DNA from: an uncultured Bacteroidales bacterium
GTDB taxonomy: Bacteria; Bacteroidota; Bacteroidia; Bacteroidales; Bacteroidaceae
NCBI GenBank assembly: GCA_902783615.1
Contig: CACZRQ010000129.1
Span: 1 to 56,594, forward strand
Reading direction: 5' to 3'
Length of the DNA: 56,594 nt
The translations under genes and the position numbers were made by a program. Under the pieces are notes generated by a model, which saw nothing but the letters and a program-made list of their open reading frames with translations, did no database searches and had not been told where the DNA came from. The number at the start of each line of letters is the position of its first letter. Within the stretch, counting starts at the first letter, position 1. Positions 1-8,156 of the stretch are shown here, in pieces.

Positions 1-9
1 AATCGTCAC

Positions 10-70
10 TTTTCGGAGCAGCGAGAGCAGAGCCAAGCTTGCTTGAGCTATGCCGAGTCGTGACGAAATT
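10..70. repeat. Long imperfect hairpin repeat, copy 1
   Basis: The stretch folds back on itself around a TT at 39-40. The inner arms are CAAGC and GCTTG, followed outward by AGC/GCT, GCA/TGC and the outer arms TTTCG (11-15) and CGAAA (64-68). A related sequence lies at the other end of the window (56529-56586) in the same orientation. It shares the blocks GGAGCAGCGA and GAGTCG but has different, still complementary, arms. It lies just past the 3' end of the hydrolase gene. It could be a REP/MITE-like element or a structured RNA; I cannot name the family. Confidence 0.7.
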
Positions 71-93
71 GGAGCGAAGCTCAATCGTCAATC

Positions 94-993
94 TTACTTA
101 ACTCCTTGCGGTGAACGGTAGCTGATGTTCACGCCAAAGTCGCGGATGCGACCATTCAGCCCCATCATGCCTTGCTCTGACACAGTACCCTGACGGGTGC
201 CAGCAATCATCTCTTCCGACATCTTCTTCATGTCGCTGATGCGCTGCAAAGTCTCTGGGTTGCTGCCCATGTAATGTCCTGGATACATCTTCTCGATGCC
301 ATGACGTTTCATGTAGCTCTCGATGCGGGTAGTGGTAGCCAGCAGGGTAGAGAAGTTGGTGGTGAGCAGCAGGTTGCCCGAGCCGAATGCATCGCCACTA
401 TAGCCCCACTTGCGTCCTTCCATCTCGAAGAAAGTGGCACTGCCTGGTGTATGTCCTGGGGTGAAGATCACCTCTATGTTGCGTCCACCCAGCTCGAATA
501 CCTGTCCGTCTTCTAAATAGTTCACCTTGCCTTTGTAGTCTGCCATGAACTGAGGCACATTCACCTCATCAGCTGCATTGATCCATATCTCGTCAAAATC
601 ATGGATGGCACTGCCTGTGTGGTCAGGATGTACATGTGTAGCGATTAGTGTGATAGGCTTGGAAGTGATGCCTTCCACAATCTTCTTCAGCCCATCAATC
701 TTGGTACCTGCATCCAGCAGGATGGTCTTCTCATTGCCCTCAATGATATAGATGGTCTCGTTTGCCATCAGGTGTCCATTTCCTTCCCAAGTGTGTTCAT
801 CAATCTGGCGGATAATCACATCGGGTCCTTCATATACCACAGGCTCGTTGTATTTCAGCTGAGGCATCCCTTGAGGGTTCTGCGGATCGTTGGCTTCTGC
901 CCACACGTCAGAGGCCTTCACAAAGGGAGCGAATGCTATGCTTGCGGCACCCATACCCATCAATTTCAGTACATTTCTTCTGTTAGTCTTCAT
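94..993 (-). CDS. Tat-exported metallo-beta-lactamase-fold hydrolase
   Basis: This 299-residue protein has the full set of binuclear zinc ligands of the metallo-beta-lactamase superfamily. They are HxHxDH at H120, H122, D124 and H125, H181 in a TPGHTPGS segment, D201 in SGDAFG and H240 in PGHY. The N-terminus carries a twin-arginine-like motif (NRRNVLK, residues 4-10) before a hydrophobic stretch, so export by the Tat system is likely. The reading frame is open for 70 codons further upstream, but those codons run through the promoter and the susCD terminator, so the ATG at 993 is chosen. It lies downstream of susCD on the same strand but has its own promoter. The substrate is unknown; hydrolysis of a thioester, lactone, lactam or phosphodiester is possible for this fold. 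Confidence 0.9.
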   Translation of the reverse strand: MKTNRRNVLKLMGMGAASIAFAPFVKASDVWAEANDPQNPQGMPQLKYNEPVVYEGPDVIIRQIDEHTWEGNGHLMANETIYIIEGNEKTILLDAGTKIDGLKKIVEGITSKPITLIATHVHPDHTGSAIHDFDEIWINAADEVNVPQFMADYKGKVNYLEDGQVFELGGRNIEVIFTPGHTPGSATFFEMEGRKWGYSGDAFGSGNLLLTTNFSTLLATTTRIESYMKRHGIEKMYPGHYMGSNPETLQRISDMKKMSEEMIAGTRQGTVSEQGMMGLNGRIRDFGVNISYRSPQGVK

Positions 994-1022
994 ATAATTG
1001 CCTTTTTTTAATATTTTTTCCA

Positions 1023-1054
1023 CAAAGATATGGCTTTTGAATGAAAAAATCAAA
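1023..1054 (-). promoter_or_regulatory. Bacteroidota-type promoter of the hydrolase gene
   Basis: Read on the minus strand there is a TTTG, exactly 20 nt, then TATCTTTG. This is a perfect match to the Bacteroidota -33/-7 consensus. It lies about 30 nt upstream of the ATG at 993 and supports that start. Confidence 0.8.
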
Positions 1055-1063
1055 TGTTTAGTT

Positions 1064-1106
1064 TTAAAAACAAAGGGCTCCCCCTTTTTTCTGAAGGAAC
1101 CCTTTG
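1064..1106 (-). terminator. Rho-independent terminator after susCD
   Basis: On the minus strand, just after the susD stop, arms CAAAGGG and CCCTTTG form a stem, extended by TCC/GGA with small mismatches. The stem is followed by TTTTT. It separates the susCD transcript from the hydrolase gene. Confidence 0.8.
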
Positions 1107-1121
1107 AACGAAAGAATGACA

Positions 1122-2930
1122 TTAATTCCAACCCTTGTTCTGTTCCAACTGGACTCCAGAGTTCAGGTTGATGACTGTCAACGGAATTGGGAACAGAGTC
1201 CATTGTGGAGTGATACCATCCAGTCCACAGTCGTTTGTGTACATGGTATAGTGTGACAATTGGTACTTCATGTCTTCGTTAGTGCCTGATGAGCTGTCAA
1301 GACGCAGCAGGGTAGGCCAGCGGTGCTCCTCGTATGCCAACTCGCGTGCGCGTTCATCCAGAATGTCTCGCATGGTGATGGAAGAGTACATGTAAGAAGC
1401 CTGTGCACGCTGACGAACAGTGTTCAGAGCTGATACAGCACTGTTCATGTCGCCGTTGCGCATGTAAGCCTCTGCCAATAGCAGATAAGTCTCAGCAGAA
1501 CGAGCCACATACATATCACGACCATATTGGTAAGCGAAGGTCTGCACACCGGCAAAAGCATGGTGAGAATCCCAGCCCCAACCGTCCTGCATGGCAATCT
1601 TGCAAGATACACGCATCAGGCGTGAAGGCTTCTGCAGCCATTCCTTCTTGCAGATTTCGCCATAGTGCTTGGAAGTCTTCTCCAATACGATAGGATTGCA
1701 ACGCACAATCTGTGAGTTTCGCATATCATCATCGAACTGGCCTGCCCATACGACTTCATCAGAGTAGTCGGTTGTACCAACCAAACCCCAAGATGTACCG
1801 CCAAGGTAAGCGCCTGAGTTGCCACCGATAGACTCATCCATGTCGATGTTTGGATTGTCATGCCATGGGCCTGCTGAATCAGGCTGACCTTCAGCTGTAT
1901 TCCAGATCAAGTCACGATATACTGCACCTACTGTAACACCATACATATAGACGTTACCGCCATCGTTTGACCACTGGTCGTAAGTAGGTCCCTGAACTGC
2001 CATCAAGCTCTCAGTATTACCTGCGCTGTAGTCATAGTTGCCCATCTGGAAGAGGTCGTAGTAAACGTTGCCCTCTGGCTTGTAGTTGGGAACGCCTAAG
2101 AAGCCAGTAGTACCGGTGTCAGAAGGATTGGCGCGAACGCCGAAGCGGCTGGTCATCAAAGGATGAGCTGCGATAACCTTCTGAGCGGCTGTGATGGCCT
2201 TACCATAATATGACTTGTCACCTGTCTCAACACCCTGTGCGATGTAAGCCTCTGCCAAATAGTGGTTGGCAATGCCCTGACCGGCACGCCCATCTTGTTT
2301 TGGATAAGCTGGCAAACCAGCAGCAGCTGCTTCAAGGTCAGCGATAGCGAATGCGTAAGTCTCCTGACGTGTGCTGCGTGCATAGTCGAACTTCAGCTCT
2401 TCTGTGTATTCAGGAACGATGGGCACACCACCAAAGCACTCTGCCAAGCGCAGGTAAGCCCATCCGCGGAAGAAGCGAGCCTGAGCCACTGCGTAGTTCT
2501 TGTCATCGGCGTTGTTCCAGTTCACCAATTCTATGCCGTGCAGAGCCAAGTTAGCCTGAGCGGCCAGCTGATACAGCTCGTTCCACAGAATGTTGAAATC
2601 AGAAGTGTTTGAGTTCAGTGCCATAAAGTTTGACATGAAGCCGGCAGCCATGTCAGGATCGCCGAAGCCGCTGTCAATGCAGTCTGAACCGTTACCACCC
2701 AGCAGGTTGCTGGCTGCTGCGCCTTCCACGTAGAGGTTGTGCCATCCAAACATGTAGTTGAATGAGATGTAGGCACGTGCGATGGCGGCATCCACCTGGC
2801 TGTTCTTCTCGAAGGCCGTCTCTACAGTGTAGATGGTCTTCGGCTCTTCCTTCAAGAAGTCGTCGTCTTTGCAGGAGCTCAGTACGCTTGCTGCTACCAA
2901 GCCTGCCATAAGGTAATTATATGCTTTCAT
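1122..2930 (-). CDS. susD: SusD/RagB-family surface glycan-binding lipoprotein
   Basis: A 602-residue lipoprotein with signal peptide and lipobox LSSC followed by acidic residues (KDDD), which favours surface display in Bacteroidota. The sequence has the family features: an alpha-helical N-terminal half with TPR-like segments (for example the ARFFRGWAYLRLAECFG stretch) and a C-terminal part ending in the usual LFPIP...NGW-type tail. SusD proteins cap the SusC channel and bind substrate. It begins 18 nt after the susC stop and forms one operon with it. No glycoside hydrolase lies in the locus, so the substrate cannot be read from context; the neighbouring rhamnose operon makes a rhamnose-containing glycan a guess only. 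susD is used as a family label. Confidence 0.95.
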   Translation of the reverse strand: MKAYNYLMAGLVAASVLSSCKDDDFLKEEPKTIYTVETAFEKNSQVDAAIARAYISFNYMFGWHNLYVEGAAASNLLGGNGSDCIDSGFGDPDMAAGFMSNFMALNSNTSDFNILWNELYQLAAQANLALHGIELVNWNNADDKNYAVAQARFFRGWAYLRLAECFGGVPIVPEYTEELKFDYARSTRQETYAFAIADLEAAAAGLPAYPKQDGRAGQGIANHYLAEAYIAQGVETGDKSYYGKAITAAQKVIAAHPLMTSRFGVRANPSDTGTTGFLGVPNYKPEGNVYYDLFQMGNYDYSAGNTESLMAVQGPTYDQWSNDGGNVYMYGVTVGAVYRDLIWNTAEGQPDSAGPWHDNPNIDMDESIGGNSGAYLGGTSWGLVGTTDYSDEVVWAGQFDDDMRNSQIVRCNPIVLEKTSKHYGEICKKEWLQKPSRLMRVSCKIAMQDGWGWDSHHAFAGVQTFAYQYGRDMYVARSAETYLLLAEAYMRNGDMNSAVSALNTVRQRAQASYMYSSITMRDILDERARELAYEEHRWPTLLRLDSSSGTNEDMKYQLSHYTMYTNDCGLDGITPQWTLFPIPLTVINLNSGVQLEQNKGWN

Positions 2931-2948
2931 ATTCTTATTGTCTTATTT

Positions 2949-5900
2949 TTAGAATCTAACATTTAAACCGAATGTGTAGGTGCGTGGCAACTGTGAGGTA
3001 CGGCTGCTACGGATTTCAGGATCACTGAACTCCCAGTCAGGAGCAATGAAGAACAGGTTCTGAGCAGATACGTATGCCTGTAGGCCTGCCAGACCAATCT
3101 TGTTCATCCAGCTACCCTTGAAGGTGTAGGTCAGGTTCACGTCCTGCAGACGAACGAAGCCATACTTCTGTACACCAGTGAACTTAGCCAGATCAGCCAT
3201 AGCAGCGGGGTGCTTGGTGTCTTGGTTGGCCTCAGTCCAGAATGGGTGGTCCTCTGCGTTCAGGTATGCCATGTTCTCATAACTTACGAATGCAGCGTTG
3301 TTGATTGCCTTGCCATACTTGCTGCCGCTGAATGTGCCTGCAAACAGGAAGTACAGTGAGAAGTTCTTCCAAGTGATGGTGTTGCCCATGTTCAGCTGGA
3401 AGCTTGGACGGGTGTAACCCAGGATGGTACGATCGTTAGGGGTGATGATGCCGTCTCCGTCGTGGTCAACGTACATAGGATCACCTGGCTTGCCACCGTT
3501 AGCCTGCAGATACTGAGTGTCGCTCACCTGTGCCACGCGGTCGAATTCATATCCGTAGATGGCACCTAATGACTTGTTCAGGAACAGCTGGTTGGTGATG
3601 TCGTCGTTGCCGTCGCCGTAGAGCTCTTTCAGGATAGAGCGGCTCAGGGTGAACTGGAAGTTGGTGCTCCAGGTGAAGTCCTTCTGGCGGATGTTCATGG
3701 ATGTCAGACTGGCTTCGATACCCCAGTTGCGAATCTTACCCATGGTAGCCTTCTGAGTGCTGATGCCTGCGCCCATCACAGGGATGGTACGGTCGAATAT
3801 CTGGTCGGTTGTGTTGGCGATGTAAGCGTCCAGTTCGAAATGGATGCGCCCATTCTTCAGCAAGTCTGATTCCAAACCGAAGTTCCAGGAAGTGGTGGTT
3901 TCCCAACCCAGCATTGGGTTACCCAGTGTGGCCAAAGCCTGTGCAAACAGTGCCTGACCACCAAAGTAAGCAGTGTATCCACCGCTCTTGCCTACGTTCA
4001 TCTGAGACAGGGTTCCGTAAGGCTCCAGTGACTGGTTACCGTTCTTACCCCAAGAAGCCTTGACCTTGGTGTTGGTTGCCCAAGGAATTGCCTGCTTGAA
4101 GAATTCCTCGTTAGAGATGGTCCAAGCCACACCAACTGCAGGGAAGGTACCCCATTTCTTATCGCTACCGAATACGGAGCTACCGTCACGACGGATAGAA
4201 GCGTTGAAGTGGTAAGTGTCCTTATAAGAATAGTTCACGCGACCCAGGTAACCCACGTTGTTGTGCAGGCGGTAAGTGATGCCATCACTTGAAACCTTCT
4301 GGGTGGCGGCGTTGCCCAAGCCGTAGAATCCCAGGGTGGTGTTGCCCAGACCTGAGAAGTCGGTACCCTCGAACTGACTGCCGTCCAGCTTGTCGGAGTC
4401 GCGTGTATATACAGCTGTTGCGGATACAAAGTGGTCACCGAACTCACGTGTGTAAGTCAGGATGTGGTCCATCACGTAAGAGGTGGTCTTGGCGTTGTTG
4501 ATGTAGCCGGTAGCCTGGTTCAAGTGGCTGTCCAGCACGTCAGCGTTATAGTCCCAACCATCGCTCATTGAGATGTAGTACTTCTCGTGGTTAAAGCGGC
4601 GCTGCAACTGCTGGCGGATGTTGTAGTTGCCAGTCAACTTATAGCTCAGACCCTCGATTCCAGGGATCTTGATTTCAATCTCGCCACCCAGAGCGATGTT
4701 GCTGTTGCGGTTCTGCATATCTACACCGCCATCGATGTTCCACAATGGGTTCACGTCATCGGCAGTATGCTCGGTGATGAATCGGCGCAAGGTCTTGCCG
4801 TCCTCCAAGTAAGGCTCGCCCCATGGAGAGAAGTAGCGTCCATAGTATGGGCGCAGGCCATCCTGCTTCATGTTGGCCCAGTTGAAGCTCATGCCCACCT
4901 TGATGTAGCTGTTCACCTTGGTGTTTATGCGTGCGTTAACTGTGGTACGCTTATAAGTGTTGCCCTTGATGAAGTTGCCGTTATCAGAGAATGAAGCGCC
5001 AAACATATAGTCCATGTTTTCAGTAGCACCGCTCAGGCTCACGGAGTAGTTCTGGCGAACGCCTGTATGTGATACGTAGTCAATCCAGTCGGTCTCCTCA
5101 CCCTTTTCATAGTTGGCCTTTTCCAGCTGTGTCATCCAGTTGGTGCTGCCCTCTGGCAACCCTTGGCGTGCGTTGATCAGCTCGATGTAGTCCTTACCGT
5201 TGCGGAGGCTTGGCTTGTAAGCTGCCTGAACCAGAGCGACTGAACCACGGAAGTTGATCATTGGCTTGCCCTGTGAGCCCTTCTTGGTGGTGATCATGAT
5301 CACACCGTTGGCTGCCTGCGAACCATATGCTGCCAATGAAGTGGCATCCTTCAATACGCTCATGCTCTCCACGATGTTAGGATCGATGTCGTTAATGGTA
5401 CCTTTATAGATAACGCCATTGACAACAATCAATGGGTCTGAACCACCGTTGATGGACTTCTGTCCACGGATTTGGATGCTTGAAACGTCGCCAGCTACAC
5501 CCGTCTGTGTCATACTCAGACCTGGGATCAAGCCTCGCAGCATGTCGGCAGAGCTTGTAGGAGCCATGTTTGCCACAGCACCGTCAGCCACGTTCATGGT
5601 AGCCACAGAACCTGTGAAGTTCTTGCGCTTGGTTACACCGTAGCCCACTACCACCACTTCTTCCAGTGTCTCGCTGTCTTCTGCCAGTGTAACTTCCAAA
5701 GAAGTCTGTCCAGGTTCCAACACGATTTCCTGTGTTACATAACCGATGTAAGAAATAACCAGTGTAGCACCGTTAGGTACATTCTGGATAACCACTTGGC
5801 CCATCATGTCGGTAATACCACCGATGGTAGTACCTTTGACGATGACGTTGGCACCAATCACTTCGCCTAAAGCATCATTCACCTGAACAGTCACTGTGCT

Positions 5901-6032
5901 GCCGTTCTGCTGGATGCTCTGTACGCCTGTTGTCTCTGTTTCCGCTGCCACTATAGAAATAGGTGTGCATACAGCGAGGAAGAGAGGCAATGCGCAAAGT
6001 TTCATTGTTCTTTTCAAACAAATGTCTTTCAT
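2949..6032 (-). CDS. susC: SusC/RagA-family TonB-linked outer membrane transporter
   Basis: A 1027-residue TonB-dependent transporter. In order there is a signal peptide, an N-terminal carboxypeptidase-like regulatory domain (about residues 45-125), a TonB-box-like EVVVVGYG, a plug domain with IQIRGQKS and DPLIVVNG motifs, and a beta-barrel ending in aromatic F (LNVRF). It lacks the extra N-terminal signalling (STN) domain of transporters that act on anti-sigma factors. ATG at 6032 is used; an ATG nine codons in is also possible. It is followed by susD. The TPR/DUF6377 regulator lies immediately upstream on the same strand and is the likely controller. The paired SusD suggests oligosaccharide or peptide import. 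Confidence 0.95.
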   Translation of the reverse strand: MKDICLKRTMKLCALPLFLAVCTPISIVAAETETTGVQSIQQNGSTVTVQVNDALGEVIGANVIVKGTTIGGITDMMGQVVIQNVPNGATLVISYIGYVTQEIVLEPGQTSLEVTLAEDSETLEEVVVVGYGVTKRKNFTGSVATMNVADGAVANMAPTSSADMLRGLIPGLSMTQTGVAGDVSSIQIRGQKSINGGSDPLIVVNGVIYKGTINDIDPNIVESMSVLKDATSLAAYGSQAANGVIMITTKKGSQGKPMINFRGSVALVQAAYKPSLRNGKDYIELINARQGLPEGSTNWMTQLEKANYEKGEETDWIDYVSHTGVRQNYSVSLSGATENMDYMFGASFSDNGNFIKGNTYKRTTVNARINTKVNSYIKVGMSFNWANMKQDGLRPYYGRYFSPWGEPYLEDGKTLRRFITEHTADDVNPLWNIDGGVDMQNRNSNIALGGEIEIKIPGIEGLSYKLTGNYNIRQQLQRRFNHEKYYISMSDGWDYNADVLDSHLNQATGYINNAKTTSYVMDHILTYTREFGDHFVSATAVYTRDSDKLDGSQFEGTDFSGLGNTTLGFYGLGNAATQKVSSDGITYRLHNNVGYLGRVNYSYKDTYHFNASIRRDGSSVFGSDKKWGTFPAVGVAWTISNEEFFKQAIPWATNTKVKASWGKNGNQSLEPYGTLSQMNVGKSGGYTAYFGGQALFAQALATLGNPMLGWETTTSWNFGLESDLLKNGRIHFELDAYIANTTDQIFDRTIPVMGAGISTQKATMGKIRNWGIEASLTSMNIRQKDFTWSTNFQFTLSRSILKELYGDGNDDITNQLFLNKSLGAIYGYEFDRVAQVSDTQYLQANGGKPGDPMYVDHDGDGIITPNDRTILGYTRPSFQLNMGNTITWKNFSLYFLFAGTFSGSKYGKAINNAAFVSYENMAYLNAEDHPFWTEANQDTKHPAAMADLAKFTGVQKYGFVRLQDVNLTYTFKGSWMNKIGLAGLQAYVSAQNLFFIAPDWEFSDPEIRSSRTSQLPRTYTFGLNVRF

Positions 6033-6305
6033 ACCAGTTGAATTTTTAGATTAATATTGAATTTTCTGGTTGCAAAGTTAGTCTGATTCAAAAGACATTT
6101 TGTTCGTCGGTAAGTGGGTGTAGTAAGGATTTGAAAATGCAAGAGGCTGTTTTTAATCCTTTTGCGTTTCTGTAATAGTAAGTTTTAGTAGCGCCATACT
6201 TAAGCGTGGTTATGTTTACGCCCATACGCGGGAGAAAAAAAATCTCGAGTTAGAGCGCCAGTTTTTCCCAAAGAATGGGCACAGATACTTACGTAAATAA
6301 AAAGG
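6033..6305 (-). promoter_or_regulatory. susC upstream region with -7 box
   Basis: This 273-bp gap separates susC from the regulator gene. On the minus strand a TAACTTTG -7 box lies at 6073-6080, about 40 nt upstream of the susC ATG. No good TTTG is present 20 nt further upstream, which is typical of promoters that need an activator. The rest holds the direct repeat ATACTTA-G (near 6198 and 6285) and an octamer palindrome TTACGTAA near 6290. No small gene or convincing terminator was seen. Confidence 0.5.
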
Positions 6306-8000
6306 TCAGGCCTTGGTAATGGCGGGTTTCAGCTGCTTCACGCTCAGGTCGAAATCTTCGTTTGCGGAAATGGCTTTGCTTCGCATCTTAGTGCGGGCAT
6401 TATAGACCGTCTGCACGGAAACACCCAACATCTTGCTGATCTTTACGCTGCTGTCAATGCCTAAACGAATCAGTGCATAGATTCGCAAGTCGGTGTTTAG
6501 CCTGCCCTCAGGCTTGATGCTGATTTGTTCTTCTTCTCTAAGCAAGGTGTTGAACTGCTGGATAAAGTCGGGATAGAGGCGCAGGAACACCTTGTCGAAT
6601 TCCGTCCATAGCTCCTGCAGATACTCGTTTTCACGCTGACTGGTTGCTGCGGTCTGCTTGATGGCTTCGGCATATTGTCCAGCCTTTAGCTTGCGGTTGA
6701 TGTTCTTCTTCAGCGCATCCATCTTGTCGATGTAATCAGAACAAGTGGCGAAGAGCTGCCCGATGTACTCTTCCTTGATATAGTTGGCTTCGGTAAGTTC
6801 TGTGTTGGTTTCCGTCAATTGTTGTTCTTTAGCCTTTAGCTGTTCATTGCTTTGTCGCAGATTGGCTTCACTTGCCTTCAGCTGTTCATTGCTTTGCTTC
6901 AGCTCCTGGTGAAGTGAACGCACCTTCTTCAGTTCCAGCATGGTGACAATCAGTAATATGATGGCTAAAACAATGAATAGTGTCAGCAGGTAGTTTAGCA
7001 TTTGGTTTCTGGCATTCTGCTGCTCCAAACGATCTTCCACCATTTCATGGAATTGCATCACAGAGCGTGCCAATGCTCCATCACCATTATATACATATTC
7101 AGGATGGTCGGCTTGAATCCTAAGGGTGGCGTTGTAGAAACGTGCAGCGTATGTCAGTTCGCCCATTTCTCGAGCTATGCTACCCAAATCTGCCAAATAT
7201 GGCACATGTCGGTCCACCTGTTGGATTTTAGAAATCAGGCTAAGGGCGAAATACTTCAACCGGTTGTCTATGTCTCCATTTGCCCAGGCTGTCAGGGCTG
7301 TGCATTCAGTGATGTACTTATACCAAGGGTTCTTCTCATCCATCGAGTCGGCAAATCGCATCAGCTCTGGTTGCCATTCCTTCAATTCCGATGTGCCTGC
7401 AATCTGGTAAGATTTGGCATAATTGTAATAAGGAGAAGATGGGTCGGGCACCAGTTGTACGATAGAGTCGGCATAGGCTGTTATCATCGGATAGGGTGAT
7501 GGCAGGTTGAATTGAATGGCGTAGTATCGCCAATAGGTCAGCTCTTCCATCAAGTATTTCAATTTGATGTCCTGACCCATAGGTAGCTCCTTTACCTTGT
7601 CGAGAGCCTCTCGGCTTTCATCGATCATGCCAGAAGTGTTGTACGTTTGTGACCTGAGAATGAGGCTCTCGGCTATCCAGTCGGTTCGTTTCAACTCTTC
7701 CGCTCTTTGTAAGTTTTTGTCGATATATGCCAATGCGCTGTCGGCTTCATAGCCCATATACATTTCAGCCAGCAGACGTTGGTAGATGTAGATGGATTCT
7801 CTGTCCATCGAATTGGCCAGTCGCTGGTGTATCTCGTTTATGCTGTTGTTGAAATCCTCTAAATTAGTTTCTTTGTTGTTCAGTGCCTCTTCCACTTGGG
7901 CAAAATAGAACAGATTTTCTTGCGTAGCAGTGCTATACCTGCCTGTACACGAACAGACAAGTATTAATGATAGGCTGTAGAGGATATGAATTGCTTTCAT
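6306..8000 (-). CDS. Membrane-anchored TPR regulator, DUF6377 family
   Basis: A 564-residue protein with a lipoprotein-like signal (LVCSC near residue 18), a periplasmic TPR-like helical region (about 30-330), one transmembrane helix (about 335-355), a Q/E/L-rich coiled coil with repeated SNEQLKA units (about 360-410), and a C-terminal domain. That domain has the DUF6377 pattern: a YIGQLFATCSDYIDKM helix, LYPDFIQQFN, then a helix-turn-helix (SVKISKMLGVSVQTVYNART, about 510-535). Such proteins are commonly encoded beside susCD pairs and are thought to regulate them. It lies between susCD and the divergent rhamnose operon, so it may control one or both. The ligand is unknown. Confidence 0.85.
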   Translation of the reverse strand: MKAIHILYSLSLILVCSCTGRYSTATQENLFYFAQVEEALNNKETNLEDFNNSINEIHQRLANSMDRESIYIYQRLLAEMYMGYEADSALAYIDKNLQRAEELKRTDWIAESLILRSQTYNTSGMIDESREALDKVKELPMGQDIKLKYLMEELTYWRYYAIQFNLPSPYPMITAYADSIVQLVPDPSSPYYNYAKSYQIAGTSELKEWQPELMRFADSMDEKNPWYKYITECTALTAWANGDIDNRLKYFALSLISKIQQVDRHVPYLADLGSIAREMGELTYAARFYNATLRIQADHPEYVYNGDGALARSVMQFHEMVEDRLEQQNARNQMLNYLLTLFIVLAIILLIVTMLELKKVRSLHQELKQSNEQLKASEANLRQSNEQLKAKEQQLTETNTELTEANYIKEEYIGQLFATCSDYIDKMDALKKNINRKLKAGQYAEAIKQTAATSQRENEYLQELWTEFDKVFLRLYPDFIQQFNTLLREEEQISIKPEGRLNTDLRIYALIRLGIDSSVKISKMLGVSVQTVYNARTKMRSKAISANEDFDLSVKQLKPAITKA

Positions 8001-8021
8001 CGTATATTACTATTCAAGGAG

Positions 8022-8029
8022 CAAAGATA
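8022..8029 (-). promoter_or_regulatory. -7 box of the DUF6377 regulator gene
   Basis: TATCTTTG on the minus strand, 22 nt upstream of the ATG at 8000. No clear TTTG is found 20 nt further upstream. Confidence 0.5.
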
Positions 8030-8057
8030 GTCAAAAATGAATTGATAGCTATACTTT

Positions 8058-8085
8058 TAGGAAAATAATTGAAAAAATTATCCTA
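8058..8085. promoter_or_regulatory. Imperfect inverted repeat between regulator and rhaB promoters
   Basis: TAGG at 8058-8061 and CCTA at 8082-8085 bracket A/T-rich, nearly complementary arms (AATAATT and AATTAT). The element lies between the divergent -7 boxes (8022-8029 and 8116-8123), where an operator would be expected. A related half-site (AATTTCCTA) lies at 8110-8117. The function is inferred. Confidence 0.35.
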
Positions 8086-8092
8086 CTATGTG

Positions 8093-8123
8093 ATTGTCAA
8101 GTGTCGATAATTTCCTAAATTTG
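8093..8123 (+). promoter_or_regulatory. rhaB promoter
   Basis: ATTG at 8093-8096 and a consensus TAAATTTG at 8116-8123, separated by 19 nt. Transcription would begin near 8130. This excludes the upstream TTG/ATG candidates at 8094 and 8127 and supports ATG 8157 as the rhaB start. Confidence 0.6.
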
Positions 8124-8156
8124 CAGATGAAGAATGAACAATTAAATCGAAATAGC

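Noticed and set aside
994..1203. 70-residue N-terminal extension of the metallo-hydrolase
   Set aside because: It would translate through the susCD terminator and the gene's own promoter and would bury the Tat signal.
6180..6305. Terminator after the DUF6377 regulator gene
   Set aside because: Small stems (CCCA/TGGG and CTC/GAG) occur, but none combines a stable stem with a following T run at the right place.
8094..8156. Longer N-terminus for rhaB starting at TTG 8094 or ATG 8127
   Set aside because: The region contains the promoter, and the shorter form has the exact length of E. coli RhaB.
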